This document shows, piece after piece, positions 42,754 to 50,586 of a DNA stretch of 61,584 nucleotides. The notes under the pieces are model-generated. The model saw only the letters and a program-made list of their open reading frames with translations, was not told the origin of the DNA and did not search any database. Numbering within the stretch: the stretch's first letter is position 1; every line of letters begins with the position of its first letter. The stretch covers positions 85,648-147,231 of the forward strand of contig NZ_CALWJJ010000005.1 in the NCBI RefSeq assembly GCF_944380985.1. The letters run 5' to 3'. Position numbers and translations under genes: made by a program. This DNA comes from an uncultured Agathobaculum sp. (GTDB lineage: Bacteria; Bacillota; Clostridia; Oscillospirales; Butyricicoccaceae).

Positions 42754-43263
42754 ATGAAAATCATCAATGAAAAAGGAAAGCTGTTCGGCGTAATCAATGT
42801 CGTTGACCTGCTGGTGCTGTTGGCAGCAATTGCTATTGTGGTGGGCGTTGGCTACAAGCTGTTTGCACCGCAGATTGCCGATGCTGCAGCCAGGCAGGTG
42901 CCGATGACTATAACCGTACGCGTGCGCGGCGCAACGCCCTTCCTCACAGACGAGGTGCAGCGTAACAGTCAGGTCGGCAAGCAGATCGTAAGCGGCAACT
43001 CTTACACAAACGCTGTTATCACAGATATGCAGATCGAGGACTATGTGCAGCAGGTGATGACGGCGGACGGCAACATTGTTGACGCGACTGACCCGAGCAA
43101 AAAGGATCTGGTGTTCACCATCGAGACCACTGTGCCGGAGGGCACGGCGTCGCCCACCATCGGCACGCAAGAGATCCGTGCCGGCCGCACGATGATTGTC
43201 AAGACCAACGATTTTGAGACCACTGGCAATATTGATATGGTCGATATTGGCGAGGCGGAATAA
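42754..43263 (+). CDS. DUF4330 domain membrane-anchored protein
   Basis: A 169-residue protein with a cytoplasmic MKIINEKGKLFGVINVVDLL start, one membrane span (about 14-36), and an extracytoplasmic beta-rich domain. DUF4330 proteins are found next to polysaccharide or glycosyl-transfer genes in Firmicutes; here the O-antigen-ligase-like gene starts four bases later, which fits. Function is unknown. Confidence 0.82.
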   Translation: MKIINEKGKLFGVINVVDLLVLLAAIAIVVGVGYKLFAPQIADAAARQVPMTITVRVRGATPFLTDEVQRNSQVGKQIVSGNSYTNAVITDMQIEDYVQQVMTADGNIVDATDPSKKDLVFTIETTVPEGTASPTIGTQEIRAGRTMIVKTNDFETTGNIDMVDIGEAE

Positions 43264-43267
43264 GCAT

Positions 43268-44872
43268 ATGAAAGCAGTTTTTCAAAACAGCCTGCTGGTA
43301 CGGGCCGCTATGCGTCTGCGTAAGTGGTATCACGAGGGCGTGATCGCGGGCTTTTTCAGCCGCATCGCACGCGCCTATCCGGATTCGCTTTTCCGGCAGC
43401 TGTGGGAGCGCTTTTGCGCCGCGCCCATCTGCACGGCGGCAAACAGCCGGTATGCGCGCCTGATCGCCGCGCTGCGGCGTTTTGTCGAGCGTGTGGGAGA
43501 CGCTGCGGCAAGCAGTCTGATCTATCGCGTCTGCCTGGCCGTATGGAAGCCGGTTGCGGGCTTTCTCGGCGGCGGTCTGATCGGAAAGGCGTGCCGGTTT
43601 GCCGGTGTGCGCGGCTTGCTGCTGATCTGCCTTGCGCTGTACCTGCCGCTCGATGTGGCCATCCGATGGATGTCGACAACCAAAGGCTACCTGCCCGGCT
43701 TTATCGGCTCTGTCTGGGATGAGGGCATGCTGTTGGCGGCGGTTGTCTATCTATTGTGGCACACTGCTATGCGCCGTGCGCCGCTCCAGTCGCGCGCGAC
43801 CCCGGTGGACGCCTACCTTGCGCTGTTTATCGGTGTGGGCTTTTTTCTGATGTGCGCGGTGTCGCCCGATATGGGCATTGCGATAGACGGCTATCGTGCG
43901 GTTGTGCAATATTTGCTCTGGTTCTTCCTCGTCACCCGCCTGATCGAGGATGACCGTGATTTTGCGATTTTCTATGGTGCGCTGGTCGCCATGGCGCTTG
44001 GCGTTGCGGCGCACGGTATTTATCAGTATATCGTTGCCGCGCCGATACCGGCCAGCTGGATCGCCTCAACCGAGGTGAGTGTGCGCACGCGCGTCTATTC
44101 GATCACCGGCAGCCCCAACATCATGGGCAGCCTGCTCGTGCTGTTTGCGCCGCTTGTGGCGGGCATCGCGTATTACAGCCAAAAGATGTGGGTCAAGGTG
44201 CTGGCCATCTGTGCTACCGGTATGATGTGCTTGTGCTGTATTTTCACCTTTTCCAAGGGCGCGTGGGGCGGCCTTGTGGTCGCGGTCGTCGTATTCGCCA
44301 TTTTTCTCGACCGCCGTCTGATCGCGCTGATGGGCGTAGCGGGCACGGCAGCTCTGCTTGCCATTCCCTCGATCGCGACACGTATCACCTACCTGTTTAC
44401 CTCTGATTATGTGGAGACCAGCCAGCGCGCTGGACGCATGGTGCGGTGGGATACCGGCCTGGAGCTGCTGCACAACAGCAATCCGCTGCTGGGCTTTGGG
44501 CTGGGCCGTTTCGGCGGCGCGGTGGCCATGCAGAATCAGGTGATCGAGGAGACCGAAACCTTTGAATACTTCTATATGGATAACTACTATCTTAAGACCC
44601 TTGTGGAAATGGGATATATCGGCCTGATCTTCTTTATCCTGCTGCTCATCGGCATGGCGCTGTGGTGCCTTCGCTCGATTGGCCGCACGGGCTATAGCAA
44701 GACCGACCGCACGCGCGTGCTGGCGGTATCCATGTTTGCGGGCATGTGCGGCGTGCTGATGCACAGCTATTTTGAAAATATTTTTGAGGTGCCGTATATG
44801 ATGGCCTACTTTTGGAGCATGGCCGCGGCCATCCTTTATCTGGGGTATTTCCGCAAAAAACGGCGGACATGA
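43268..44872 (+). CDS. O-antigen ligase / polymerase family membrane protein
   Basis: A 534-residue polytopic protein with about ten hydrophobic segments from residue 115 on and a soluble, Arg-rich N-terminal 110 residues. The Wzy_C-type region covers about 325-480: GSPNIMGSLLVLFAPLVAGI, FTFSKGAWGGLVVAVVVFAI, and the long loop containing GFGLGRFGGAVAMQNQVIEE, then YMDNYYLKTLVEMGYIGLIF. Such proteins polymerise or transfer surface polysaccharide. In a Gram-positive it would act on capsule or wall-linked polymers. No glycosyltransferases are nearby. Confidence 0.85.
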   Translation: MKAVFQNSLLVRAAMRLRKWYHEGVIAGFFSRIARAYPDSLFRQLWERFCAAPICTAANSRYARLIAALRRFVERVGDAAASSLIYRVCLAVWKPVAGFLGGGLIGKACRFAGVRGLLLICLALYLPLDVAIRWMSTTKGYLPGFIGSVWDEGMLLAAVVYLLWHTAMRRAPLQSRATPVDAYLALFIGVGFFLMCAVSPDMGIAIDGYRAVVQYLLWFFLVTRLIEDDRDFAIFYGALVAMALGVAAHGIYQYIVAAPIPASWIASTEVSVRTRVYSITGSPNIMGSLLVLFAPLVAGIAYYSQKMWVKVLAICATGMMCLCCIFTFSKGAWGGLVVAVVVFAIFLDRRLIALMGVAGTAALLAIPSIATRITYLFTSDYVETSQRAGRMVRWDTGLELLHNSNPLLGFGLGRFGGAVAMQNQVIEETETFEYFYMDNYYLKTLVEMGYIGLIFFILLLIGMALWCLRSIGRTGYSKTDRTRVLAVSMFAGMCGVLMHSYFENIFEVPYMMAYFWSMAAAILYLGYFRKKRRT

Positions 44873-44885
44873 CCCTATGTACCAC

Positions 44886-44921
44886 AAAAAACGGACTGCC
44901 GTCAGGCAGTCCGTTTTTTTA
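44886..44921. terminator. Terminator of the DUF4330-ligase operon
   Basis: Stem AAAAAACGGACTGCC (44886-44900) with GGCAGTCCGTTTTTT (44905-44919), loop GTCA, T run following; functional on both strands. Confidence 0.95.
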
Positions 44922-44935
44922 CTGAAAAAATGGCG

Positions 44936-44990
44936 CGCAGGTGCGCATAGGCGCTTATTTTTTGCGCGGATAGGGTTTTCGCTCATCGGT
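44936..44990. repeat. XRE-module edge repeat, copy 1 (3' end of first XRE gene)
   Basis: This 55-base segment recurs at 45357-45411 with one mismatch. On the minus strand it encodes the shared TDERKPYPRKK tail of both XRE proteins plus flanking bases. Confidence 0.92.
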
Positions 44991-45176
44991 AAAATCAAGC
45001 AGATAATCGATGCTGGTATCAAAAAATTCTGCCAGCCGCTTAAGTTGTTCTGCGGGAATATTGACTCGGCCAAGCTCATAATCAGAATAAGTCGTTTGAT
45101 GTACTTTTAATAAATCGGCTACCTGCTTCTGGTTCATATCTTTATCGTTTCTTAGCCCCCGCAAGTGCTCATACAT
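44955..45176 (-). CDS. XRE-family HTH regulator, copy 1
   Basis: A 73-residue Cro/CI-type repressor: MYEHLRGLRNDKDMNQKQVA, helix-turn-helix QKQVADLLKVHQTTYSDYE near 16-34, then LKRLAEFFDTSIDYLLD and the tail TDERKPYPRKK. ATG at 45176 follows AGAGGTGAACGAT. It is divergent from the truncated small ORF at 45268, with the presumed operator between. Its tail is identical to copy 2 (45376-45597), but the DNA-recognition core is different. Confidence 0.88.
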   Translation of the reverse strand: MYEHLRGLRNDKDMNQKQVADLLKVHQTTYSDYELGRVNIPAEQLKRLAEFFDTSIDYLLDFTDERKPYPRKK

Positions 45177-45209
45177 ATCGTTCACCTCTGGATAAGTATG
45201 AGTTAAGCG

Positions 45210-45249
45210 AATGATTGTCATTGCATTTTAAGGGTATTTCCATTATAAT
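45210..45249 (+). promoter_or_regulatory. Promoter and putative operator of module 1
   Basis: TTGCAT (45221-45226), 17 bases, TATAAT (45244-45249). AATGATTGTCATT (45210-45222) is a 5-bp-arm palindrome at the -35 edge, a plausible site for the copy 1 repressor. Confidence 0.65.
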
Positions 45250-45267
45250 TGCTATGAGGTGATAAAA

Positions 45268-45423
45268 ATGAAGCAATTTGAAGCCACCCTTCACTACCGC
45301 GCGGCCTATCTTGCGCTGTTTAGCGATGTGGCCGCGCTCGCCGAGCAGATCGAAACCGCAGGTGCGTATAGGCGCTTATTTTTTGCGCGGATAGGGTTTT
45401 CGCTCATCGGTTCGGCCGAGTAG
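45268..45423 (+). CDS. Truncated small ORF of module 1, chimeric C-terminus
   Basis: A 51-codon ORF: MKQFEATLHYRAAYLALFSD then VAALAEQIETAG, identical over its middle to the complete copy at 45690-45887, but after ETAG the frame enters the antisense of the copy 2 XRE 3' end and stops at 45421-45423. GAGGTGATAAAA precedes the ATG. It is therefore a recombination product and may be non-functional. Confidence 0.6.
   Translation: MKQFEATLHYRAAYLALFSDVAALAEQIETAGAYRRLFFARIGFSLIGSAE
45284..45362 (+). repeat. Small-ORF repeat, copy 1
   Basis: A 79-base segment repeated at 45730-45808 with one mismatch. It runs directly into the XRE-edge repeat through the shared CGCAGG, marking the duplication junction. 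Confidence 0.92.
45357..45411. repeat. XRE-module edge repeat, copy 2
   Basis: Second copy of the segment at 44936-44990, 421 bases downstream. Confidence 0.92.
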
Positions 45424-45597
45424 GTAATCTACAGTTGTGTGATAGAAATCTGCAAGCTCGCACAGCAGTGCATTGGGAATATTGCGTCTGCCGTTTTCAT
45501 AGCTGCAATAGGTAGCGCGGGGAATGCCTAGCGCACGAGCGACAGCATCTTGACTAAGGTCGCAGTCTTCACGCAAATCTTTGATGCGAAGTCTCAC
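45376..45597 (-). CDS. XRE-family HTH regulator, copy 2
   Basis: A 73-residue Cro/CI-type repressor of the same length as copy 1: IKDLREDCDLSQDAVARALG, helix-turn-helix QDAVARALGIPRATYCSYE, LCELADFYHTTVDYLLG, and the identical TDERKPYPRKK tail. GTG at 45597 is preferred because AGGTGATTTCT is correctly spaced; GTG at 45606 overlaps the ribosome binding site. The middle 50 residues differ strongly from copy 1, unlike the flanks. Confidence 0.88.
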   Translation of the reverse strand: MRLRIKDLREDCDLSQDAVARALGIPRATYCSYENGRRNIPNALLCELADFYHTTVDYLLGRTDERKPYPRKK

Positions 45598-45641
45598 AGA
45601 AATCACCTCGCAATCAATTTTAATGTGTCAAATCGAAACAC

Positions 45642-45670
45642 TTGACTTTTGTGTCAATATGACACAATAT
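45642..45670 (+). promoter_or_regulatory. Promoter and palindromic operator of module 2
   Basis: TTGACT (45642-45647), 17 bases, CAATAT (45665-45670). The perfect palindrome TTGTGTCAATATGACACAA (45649-45667, 8-bp arms) fills the spacer, the classical position for repressor occlusion. A further TGTGTCA half-site lies at 45624-45630. Confidence 0.8.
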
Positions 45671-45689
45671 AAAAGAGAGGTGATAATAT

Positions 45690-45887
45690 ATGATATTCAA
45701 TTTGGAAACACATGATCCGGTGGAGCAAACCACCCTTCACTACCGCGCGGCCTATCTTGCGCTGTTTAGCGATGTGGCCGCACTCGCCGAGCAGATCGAA
45801 ACCGCAGGCGTGCGCATCAGCCTCGGCGAAGTGCACGACCGTCTAGCACGGGCGCTCGCCCGGGCAGAGGAGGCCGCCTGCGAGTAA
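45690..45887 (+). CDS. Small helical protein of module 2, complete copy
   Basis: A 65-residue acidic protein: MIFNLETHDPVEQTTLHYRA, then YLALFSDVAALAEQIETAGV and a C-terminus LARALARAEEAACE. It is probably all-helical with no recognised domain. GAGAGGTGATAATAT precedes the ATG. It diverges from XRE copy 2 and ends flush against the convergent pdaA-like gene. It could be the target, an anti-repressor or a toxin-like partner of the XRE protein; none is demonstrated. Confidence 0.7.
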   Translation: MIFNLETHDPVEQTTLHYRAAYLALFSDVAALAEQIETAGVRISLGEVHDRLARALARAEEAACE

Positions 45888-46718
45888 TCAGGCGGTCAGC
45901 TCTGTCAGGCTGCCGAACGTATAGCCGGCCTGCTCCCAACGGGTGAGCAATTCGTCCAGAATACGGGCGTTGGTCTCGCTGGTTGAGTGCAGCAGTACGA
46001 TGGCGCCATTGTGGATGCGTGGCAGCAGCTTGGAAAATGCGTGCTCATCGGTCGGCTGGTTGTCGGTGTACCAGTCGACATAGGCAAGCGACCAGAATAC
46101 GGTCGTATAGCCCAGTTCCTGCGCCTGTTTGAGATTTTCCTCGCTGAATTTGCCCTGCGGCGGGCGGTAAAATTTCTGCATGGGCTGGCCGGTAAGCGCG
46201 GTGAATTTTTCCTCTAGCCCGCGCAGCTCGGCAGCAAAGGCGTCCTTGTCCGCAATGCTGGACATGTCCGGATGGTGCAGCGTGTGGTTGCCCACGATGT
46301 GCCCTTCGTCGACCATGCGTTGCACAAGCTCGGGCGCGGTGTCAATGTAATTGCCGACAAGGAAAAAGCATGCGGGCGCGTTGTGCTTTTTGAGCGCATC
46401 GAGAATGTCGGCTGTGTAGCCGTTTTCGTAGCCGGCGTCAAAGGTCAGGTAGATTTTCTTTTCGCTGCTGTCGCCCACATACCAGGCATTCCACTGCCGG
46501 AGCGCTTCTGCCGGCACATTGCCGACCGGCGGCTCGCCGCTTGTCTGAAAGGACAGCCCCCAGTCGCTGATCGAGGCGGCAGCCTGCGCTTCGGCGGCGG
46601 TTTGCGTGGCTCGCTCCTCTTCCGGCGGCAGCAGGAAAAACAACGCCGCCAGCAGCGCGCACACGCCCGCGCCTGCGCCGACACGGCATAAGGTATCGCG
46701 GGTGATGGTGATGAACAT
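45888..46718 (-). CDS. Polysaccharide deacetylase, PdaA-like
   Basis: A 276-residue NodB-fold deacetylase. Residues 1-30 contain a signal anchor (GAGVCALLAALFFLLP), and the catalytic domain has KIYLTFDAGYENGYTADILD near 88-107, VDEGHIVGNHTLHHPDM near 132-148 (metal His pair), YRPPQGKFSEENL near 185-197 and AIVLLHSTSETNARILDELL near 240-259. The FDAGYENG form is typical of PdaA, which makes muramic delta-lactam in spore cortex; with the BofC-like neighbour this hints at a sporulation legacy. ATG at 46718 follows AAGGGGGGCGTTTACC. Confidence 0.9.
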   Translation of the reverse strand: MFITITRDTLCRVGAGAGVCALLAALFFLLPPEEERATQTAAEAQAAASISDWGLSFQTSGEPPVGNVPAEALRQWNAWYVGDSSEKKIYLTFDAGYENGYTADILDALKKHNAPACFFLVGNYIDTAPELVQRMVDEGHIVGNHTLHHPDMSSIADKDAFAAELRGLEEKFTALTGQPMQKFYRPPQGKFSEENLKQAQELGYTTVFWSLAYVDWYTDNQPTDEHAFSKLLPRIHNGAIVLLHSTSETNARILDELLTRWEQAGYTFGSLTELTA

Positions 46719-46824
46719 GGTAAACGCCCCCCTTGCGATACCATATGCGCCGCTCCCGAAAGATATGATACCAGAGTATAGAGAATACGAAAAGCGCTTC
46801 CGGCAGAGCCGGCGTAGCAAAGCG

Positions 46825-47160
46825 TTACGATCCGTAGTCTTCCAGCAGACTTGCCAGCGCCTGTGCGTCCGATAGGATAACGCCATGCCCGAGCGCCTCC
46901 CGGTCGGCTTCGGGCAGGGTGCGCACGTCAATCTCGGTGCGCAGCACGATCTCGCCCTCGCGCGAGACCACCAGCCGCCCGTCCTCGATCTGTGCGATAT
47001 ACGGCTGTACGGCCGTCGTGCTCGCCGGCACGGCCTGCGGTACAAACCAGGCGCGCAGCGCGAAAAATGCGCTTAACACCGCCGCGATGCAAAACAGCAG
47101 CGCAATACGGCGCTGCCGGCGCGCGCGCTGCAAAGCAAGCATGTAAAACCCCTGCAACAT
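46825..47160 (-). CDS. BofC C-terminal-domain-like membrane-anchored protein
   Basis: A 111-residue protein with an N-terminal membrane segment (about residues 18-37) and a C-terminal domain whose pattern IDVRTLPEADREALGHG, ILSDAQALASLLEDYGS matches the small clostridial BofC-like C-terminal domain. In Bacillus BofC inhibits SpoIVB signalling; here a full N-terminal BofC part is missing, so the role is uncertain. ATG at 47160 follows AGGAGGTCGCATC. It is transcribed from the minus promoter at 47208-47236, possibly together with the deacetylase. Confidence 0.75.
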   Translation of the reverse strand: MLQGFYMLALQRARRQRRIALLFCIAAVLSAFFALRAWFVPQAVPASTTAVQPYIAQIEDGRLVVSREGEIVLRTEIDVRTLPEADREALGHGVILSDAQALASLLEDYGS

Positions 47161-47207
47161 GATGCGACCTCCTGGAAAATGGATTTGTTCCAAGTGTGTC
47201 CAAATAA

Positions 47208-47236
47208 ATTGTAAACTATTCGGTTACACATGTAAA
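47208..47236 (-). promoter_or_regulatory. Promoter of the BofC-like gene
   Basis: Minus strand TTTACA (47231-47236), 17 bases, TACAAT (47208-47213). Back to back with the PBP promoter, seven bases apart. Confidence 0.83.
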
Positions 47237-47242
47237 ATTTGT

Positions 47243-47271
47243 TTGGAATTTGCGGGATAATATGGTATAAT
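47243..47271 (+). promoter_or_regulatory. Promoter of the class A PBP gene
   Basis: TTGGAA (47243-47248), 17 bases ending in TGG, TATAAT (47266-47271), i.e. an extended -10. Confidence 0.85.
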
Positions 47272-47364
47272 ACCACCGTATGTGGGGAACAAATCGGATG
47301 CTACTTGCGTCTGAATGCATAAGACTCCGTGGCAAAGCCACTGCCGGGCAAGGAGGAGACCGAA

Positions 47365-49911
47365 TTGGCAACTGGCAAAAAAACGAGGAAAGGCGTTGGG
47401 CATATCATCTCCCGCATCCTGCTGACGCTGCTGCTCATTGGCGTGCTTTGCGCATGCTTTTGCGGCATCGCGTTTGCATACTATGTGCATGCGTATATCA
47501 ATCCCACCGCGCAGGAAACGGCAAATGAGCTGAATAACAATCTCGGCCTGAATCTGAATAGCTTTATTTACGCAAAAGATCCAGCTACCGGCGAATATGT
47601 GATATATGAAACACTCAGCGGCAGTGAAAGCCGCGAGTGGGTCGACAGCGAGCAAATCCCGAAGTACCTCAAAGACGCGGCGGTCGCGATCGAGGACGAG
47701 CGCTTTTACTCGCACAATGGCGTCGACTGGAAACGCACGTTCGGCGCGGTCATCAACTGGCTGGTGGGCGACGATCAGTACGGCGGCTCTACCATCACCC
47801 AGCAGCTGATTAAAAACGCGACTGAAGAAAACGATTATTCGGTCAAGCGCAAGCTCAACGAGATTTTCCGCGCACTCGCGCTTGAGGATGCGGTAAACAA
47901 CAAAGACCGCATTTTGACAATGTACCTCAATACGATCTACCTCGGCTACCGCTGCTACGGCGTGCAGACCGCAGCGGACCGCTATTTTGGCAAGGATGTA
48001 TCCCAGCTGACGCTCGCGGAGTGCGCGGTGCTCGCAGGGCTGACCAATAACCCGTCGATCTACGATGTATATAACAACCCAGATCGGGTCAAGGAACGGC
48101 AGGAAACCATCCTGTGGCAGATGCTCGAGTTGGGCATGATCGACCAGGCGACGCATGACGCTGCCGTGGCCGAACCGCTTAATTACCGTCCGTATGAGGA
48201 CTATGTTGAGGATGTGGGCGAGCCATACTCCTACTTTACCGATGCGGTCGTTAGAGATGTGGTGCGGGATCTGGTCGATTTGCGGGGCTATTCTGAAACC
48301 GTCGCCTACAACATGGTAAACTCGGGCGGTCTGCAGATTTATGCCACGATCGACACTAACATTCAGACCATCCTCGACGAGGTTTGGGCAGACGATTCGG
48401 TCTTTCCCAACACCGAAAAATATGGCGAGCGTCCGCAGAGCGCTATGGTGATAACCGATAAGGTGGGCAATATCGTGGGCATCGCGGGCGGCCGCGGAGA
48501 AAAGACCGACAAGCTGGGCTTCTCCTTTGCCACCGATGCGCGCCGTCAGCCCGGCTCGTCCATCAAGCCTCTGTCCACCTACGGGCCGGCGATGGACGCG
48601 GGCGTGATTGTGCCGAGCAGCACGGTTTATGATAAGGCGTTGACGCTTGATGATAACGGCAGACCCTGGCCGATGAACGACGGCCGCATGCCGTCCGGCC
48701 GCGCGATGAGCGTGGAAAGCGGTATTACAAGTTCGGTCAACACAATCGCGGTGCAGGTGCTCAATGCTCTGACCCCGCAGGCCTCCTATGATTTTATGAC
48801 CCAGCGTTTGGGCTTTCAGGATTCGCTCGTCAGCAACCGTACCGAGGCGGATGGTCGTGTATCTACCGACATCGCGCTCGCGCCGCTGGCGCTCGGCGGA
48901 CTGACCGACGGCGTGACCGTGCGCGAGATGGCGGGCGGCTTTGCCGCCTTCATCAACGAGGGTGTGTATGGTGGCACCCGCACCTATACGCAGGTGCTCG
49001 ATTCCGAGGGCAATGTTGTACTTGAGAACACCCCGTCGACCAACCTTGGCTTTGAACATGTGCGCACCGCCTACTATATGCTCGACTGCATGCAAAACGT
49101 CACCTCCTACGGCACGGCATCCGGCATTCAGATCCCGGGTGTGCAGACTGCGGGCAAGACCGGTACAACCACCTCGAACACCGATATTTGGTTCTGTGGC
49201 GTCACGCCCACCTACTCCGCAGCGGTCTGGGTTGGCTATGAGCATAACTATACACTGGGCGGGCTGTACGGCCGCAATGCGGCGAACATCTGGCTTGAGG
49301 TTATGGAAAAGGTGCACGAGGGCGACTCCGGTCTGGTGTTCGACTCGCACCCAGATGACTTTGTGACCAAAACCTACTGCATGGATACCGGGCTGCTGGC
49401 ATCGGGTGCCTGCCGCTCGGCAGGACGTGCGGCGTCCGGCCGCTTCTGGGCGGATCAGGTGCCAACCGAGACCTGTAGCCATCAGGGCATCACGACCTCT
49501 TATGATCTGGGCCGCACCATCGGCATCGAGGTTGAGGAGGAAGAGGAAGAAGAACCCGAGGGAACCGAGAACCCGGCGACCGATCCGTCGATCGATCCAG
49601 AAACCGGGCTGCCAATAACACCAACCGACCCAGAGGGCGGCGGCACAACCGGCGGCGGCACGACTGGCGGTGAGACGGGCGGCGGCACGACCGGCGGCGA
49701 AACAGGCGGCGGCACGACCGGCGGCGAGACGGGCGGCGGCACGACCGGCGGCGAGACGGGCGGCGGCACGACCGGCGGCGAAACGGGCGGCGGCACGACT
49801 GGCGGCGAAACGGGCGGCGGCACGACTGGCGGCGAAACGGGCGGCGGCACGACCGGCGGCGAAGCGGGCGGCGGAACAACGGCGCCCCCATCAGATGATC
49901 CGGAGGCATAA
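47365..49911 (+). CDS. Class A penicillin-binding protein with Gly/Thr-rich repeat tail
   Basis: A bifunctional peptidoglycan synthase of 848 residues. After a membrane anchor (about 18-40) the GT51 domain has AVAIEDERFYSHNGVDWKR near 106-124 with catalytic Glu110, and GGSTITQQLIKN near 142. The transpeptidase has S398xxK401 in PGSSIKPLSTY, SSVNT near 455 (SxN), and KTGTT at Lys598. Residues about 725-848 are a low-complexity tail: an acidic EEEEEEPEGTENP stretch, Pro-rich linkers and eight GGGTTGGET repeats. TTG at 47365 is chosen because AAGGAGGAG is spaced correctly; GTG at 47329 is an alternative. Confidence 0.93.
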   Translation: MATGKKTRKGVGHIISRILLTLLLIGVLCACFCGIAFAYYVHAYINPTAQETANELNNNLGLNLNSFIYAKDPATGEYVIYETLSGSESREWVDSEQIPKYLKDAAVAIEDERFYSHNGVDWKRTFGAVINWLVGDDQYGGSTITQQLIKNATEENDYSVKRKLNEIFRALALEDAVNNKDRILTMYLNTIYLGYRCYGVQTAADRYFGKDVSQLTLAECAVLAGLTNNPSIYDVYNNPDRVKERQETILWQMLELGMIDQATHDAAVAEPLNYRPYEDYVEDVGEPYSYFTDAVVRDVVRDLVDLRGYSETVAYNMVNSGGLQIYATIDTNIQTILDEVWADDSVFPNTEKYGERPQSAMVITDKVGNIVGIAGGRGEKTDKLGFSFATDARRQPGSSIKPLSTYGPAMDAGVIVPSSTVYDKALTLDDNGRPWPMNDGRMPSGRAMSVESGITSSVNTIAVQVLNALTPQASYDFMTQRLGFQDSLVSNRTEADGRVSTDIALAPLALGGLTDGVTVREMAGGFAAFINEGVYGGTRTYTQVLDSEGNVVLENTPSTNLGFEHVRTAYYMLDCMQNVTSYGTASGIQIPGVQTAGKTGTTTSNTDIWFCGVTPTYSAAVWVGYEHNYTLGGLYGRNAANIWLEVMEKVHEGDSGLVFDSHPDDFVTKTYCMDTGLLASGACRSAGRAASGRFWADQVPTETCSHQGITTSYDLGRTIGIEVEEEEEEEPEGTENPATDPSIDPETGLPITPTDPEGGGTTGGGTTGGETGGGTTGGETGGGTTGGETGGGTTGGETGGGTTGGETGGGTTGGETGGGTTGGETGGGTTGGEAGGGTTAPPSDDPEA
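49651..49866 (+). repeat. Eight 27-bp tandem repeats inside the PBP gene
   Basis: Eight in-frame units of the type GGCGGCGGCACGACYGGCGG + YGARACG, differing only at silent third positions apart from a final E-A for E-T change. Partial units flank both sides. Confidence 0.97.
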
Positions 49912-49946
49912 ACTGCGCCAGTGGGCGTAAACTAACAACCGAACAC

Positions 49947-50252
49947 CGTTCAGCGCCGCACAAGGCCGCACACATCGGGGAGGTAGCGGTGCCCTGTACC
50001 CGCAATCCGCTAAAGCGGGGATGATGCGGGCAAGGAGGAACGCATGCGCGGCGCAGCGGCCGCCCAAAGGGCAATGACAGACCGGTACTGCGCAACGGAG
50101 GACCGTGAACCATGTCAGGCGGGGAACCGAGCAGCATTAAGCGGAAACCATCGTGTGCCGCAGAGCTGCCGATCTCGAGCCCAAACCGCGGAAAGGCAGC
50201 CGGGCATGCGCTTTCGAATTGACCGCGTGCGGTCTTGTGGGGCGCTGAACGG
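49947..50252 (+). ncRNA. ffs: Signal recognition particle RNA (large, Bacillus-type)
   Basis: Conserved pieces appear in the right order: GGGGAGGTAGCGGTGCCCTG with CCGCAATCCGCT in the Alu domain (49977-50012), then CTGCGCAACGG, TGAACCATGTCAGG, an apical stem CGG-GGAA-CCG, AGCAGCATTAAG and GTGCCGCAGAG in the S domain. The RNA ends pair: CCGTTCAGCGCC (49947-49958) with GGCGCTGAACGG (50241-50252), and AAGGCCGCAC with GTGCGGTCTT. About 306 nucleotides, longer than the 271 of B. subtilis scRNA. Its place upstream of dnaX is the conserved Firmicutes order. The RNA partners Ffh in membrane targeting. Confidence 0.95.
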
Positions 50253-50586
50253 AAATAGGATTGAAATTTGCGCTTTTAGCTAAAAGGACCAAATCCGGCA
50301 TACATCTGGGTATATTCCGGGCAGGACATAAGTTTCGATCAGCGTAACTTTTGCGCGCCGGCGCATACCAAAATCCATGCATATGGCGCAGCGGATTATG
50401 AAAATTGTGGCGCTGCGGGGATTTTCCATTACAGTGCGCGCATGGCGCGCAACGAAAGACGCTTGGAGGCGGGCTTGCGCCCGCCTCTTTTGCAGTGTGC
50501 GGTGCAGTGTGCGGAGGAACGCTTTGCCGCTTGGGTGCAGCTGACCCTTGCATCTCATTTGAATTTGGAAAGGAGTTGTGCACAGC
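50253..50586 (+). other. Spacer between SRP RNA and dnaX with two hairpins
   Basis: No gene. A nested stem AAAATCC/GGATTTT enclosing CGCAGCG (50387-50393)/CGCTGCG (50410-50416) occupies about 50369-50426, and the GAGGCGGGC/GCCCGCCTC terminator follows at 50466. The stretch is also rich in TTTTAGCTAAAA-like palindromes just after the SRP RNA. Confidence 0.5.
50466..50491 (+). terminator. Terminator upstream of dnaX
   Basis: GAGGCGGGC (50466-50474) and GCCCGCCTC (50479-50487) with a TTTT tract; probably ends SRP transcription and leaves the dnaX start region to downstream initiation or read-through. Confidence 0.9.

Noticed and set aside
47224..49482. A 752-residue minus-strand ORF opposite the PBP
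   Set aside because: No domain or composition typical of a real protein; His/Arg-rich shadow frame of a well supported plus-strand gene.
49651..49866. CRISPR-like array
   Set aside because: The 27-bp units have no spacers, are contiguous and are in frame with a coding sequence.
49500..50137. Long antisense ORFs over the PBP repeat region that look like Pro/Val- or Arg-rich repeat proteins
   Set aside because: They are minus-strand or shifted readings of the 27-bp GGGTTGGET repeats; the plus-strand reading continues a bona fide class A PBP.
50040..50283. A 79-residue ORF within the SRP RNA
   Set aside because: It overlaps the conserved S domain of the SRP RNA and has no coding features.
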